Of a stretch of 22,355 bases of DNA, positions 21,849-22,355 are shown in pieces; the first letter of the stretch is position 1; each line of letters begins with the position of its first letter. A program made the position numbers and the translations under genes. The stretch lies in assembly GCA_947371645.1 (NCBI GenBank), contig CANBQJ010000038.1, forward strand, positions 1 through 22,355, in the 5' to 3' direction. This stretch comes from Burkholderiales bacterium. Lineage in GTDB: Bacteria > Pseudomonadota > Gammaproteobacteria > Burkholderiales > Burkholderiaceae. Below the pieces are notes generated by a model. It ran no database searches and was not told the origin of the DNA. It saw only the letters and a program-made list of their open reading frames with translations.

Positions 21849-22355
21849 TCAGGCCACCACCTGGGCCAACTTGCCGCTGGCGTACAGGCTGGCGATGTCG
21901 CTGAGCGAGATCGCCTTGATCTTGCTGGCCTGGCCTTCGCACCCGAACTCCAGGTAACGCTGCTTGCAGACCTGCTTGGCGGCTTCGCGGGCGGGCTTGA
22001 GCCATTCGCGGGCATCGAACTTGTCCGGGTTTTCGAACAGGAACTTGCGCACGGCGGCGGTCATCGCCAGGCGGATGTCGGTGTCGATGTTGATCTTGCG
22101 CACGCCAAATTTGATGGCTTCCTGAATTTCTTCCACGGGCACGCCGTAGGTTTCCTTCATCTTGCCGCCGTACTGGTTGATCAGGGCCAGCAGCTCTTGC
22201 GGCACGGAGCTGGAGCCGTGCATCACCAGGTGGGTGTTGGGGATGCGCTTGTGGATTTCCTTGACCCGCGAGATGGCCAGGATGTCGCCCGTGGGCTTGC
22301 GCGAGAACTTGTAGGCGCCGTGGCTGGTGCCGATGGCGATGGCCAGGGCGTCCAG
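21849..22355 (-). CDS. fbaA: Class II fructose-bisphosphate aldolase (C-terminal part)
   Basis: The C-terminal 168 residues are present; the start is beyond the window, and the frame is open to the last base. The visible part begins [17 protein letters not shown], which includes the metal-ligand His of class II aldolases, then [18 protein letters not shown] (second conserved metal His and substrate loop), and the [18 protein letters not shown] segment that binds the sugar phosphate. The ending [26 protein letters not shown] is typical of the Calvin-cycle/CbbA-like type common in Burkholderiales. The enzyme splits fructose 1,6-bisphosphate to glyceraldehyde 3-phosphate and dihydroxyacetone phosphate in the cytosol. 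An intrinsic terminator follows. Confidence 0.96.
   Translation of the reverse strand: MDALAIAIGTSHGAYKFSRKPTGDILAISRVKEIHKRIPNTHLVMHGSSSVPQELLALINQYGGKMKETYGVPVEEIQEAIKFGVRKINIDTDIRLAMTAAVRKFLFENPDKFDAREWLKPAREAAKQVCKQRYLEFGCEGQASKIKAISLSDIASLYASGKLAQVVA

Noticed and set aside
1..22355. CRISPR arrays, insertion sequences, prophage genes, tRNA or rRNA genes
   Set aside because: No regularly spaced repeats of CRISPR size, transposase or integrase motifs, or tRNA-like cloverleaf segments were seen by eye on either strand.

Overview
The window looks like chromosomal DNA of a high-G+C betaproteobacterium, probably in the Burkholderiales (Comamonadaceae or Aquabacterium/Leptothrix-like). The case rests on the PilV-PilW-PilX-PilY1 minor-pilin cluster, a long-form (about 300-residue) PurC, a CbbA/FbaA-type class II aldolase, a dihaem cytochrome c4 divergent from EngB, and GlcE/GlcF. 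No tRNA, rRNA, CRISPR array, insertion sequence or phage gene was found. Almost all of the sequence is coding, and the longest gene-free gap is 286 bp.

Layout. (1) 1-7425, plus strand: the end of a type IV pilus assembly operon (pilV 3' end, pilW, pilX, a very large pilY1) followed by a TonB-C-like membrane protein. (2) 7444-9969, minus: glcF and glcE, two subunits of glycolate oxidase, without glcD. (3) 10050-10901, plus: a Nit-type carbon-nitrogen hydrolase. (4) 10921-13042, minus: a small conserved protein of unknown function, a Crp/Fnr regulator and cytochrome c4, with a clear intrinsic terminator and several dyads in the gap between the first two. (5) 13100-13951, plus: engB, which may be translated from a leaderless transcript. 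(6) 13963-14874, minus: purC, convergent with engB. (7) 15006-17423, plus: a lipoprotein combining an InlB-B-repeat-like domain with a heparinase II/III-like polysaccharide lyase. (8) 17373-19765, minus: an RsbQ-like alpha/beta hydrolase translationally coupled to a PAS-PAS histidine kinase. (9) 19924-22355, minus: a glutathione S-transferase, a membrane-anchored lipase and the 3' end of fbaA.

The most interesting system is the RsbQ-hydrolase/PAS-kinase pair. The hydrolase keeps the RsbQ triad and family signatures. The first PAS domain of the kinase resembles the PAS domain of Bacillus RsbP. The two genes overlap by a GTGA start/stop. This is the hydrolase-PAS sensing module, known from Bacillus energy-stress signalling, wired here to a histidine kinase that has no adjacent response regulator.

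A second theme is short tandem repeats at gene borders. A 13-bp unit repeated three times at the end of pilX and an 11-bp unit repeated three times at the engB/purC junction each place TGA in all three frames. A 13-bp pair lies between glcE and the Nit gene. Calls by family are from memory of motifs. No database search or structure prediction was run.
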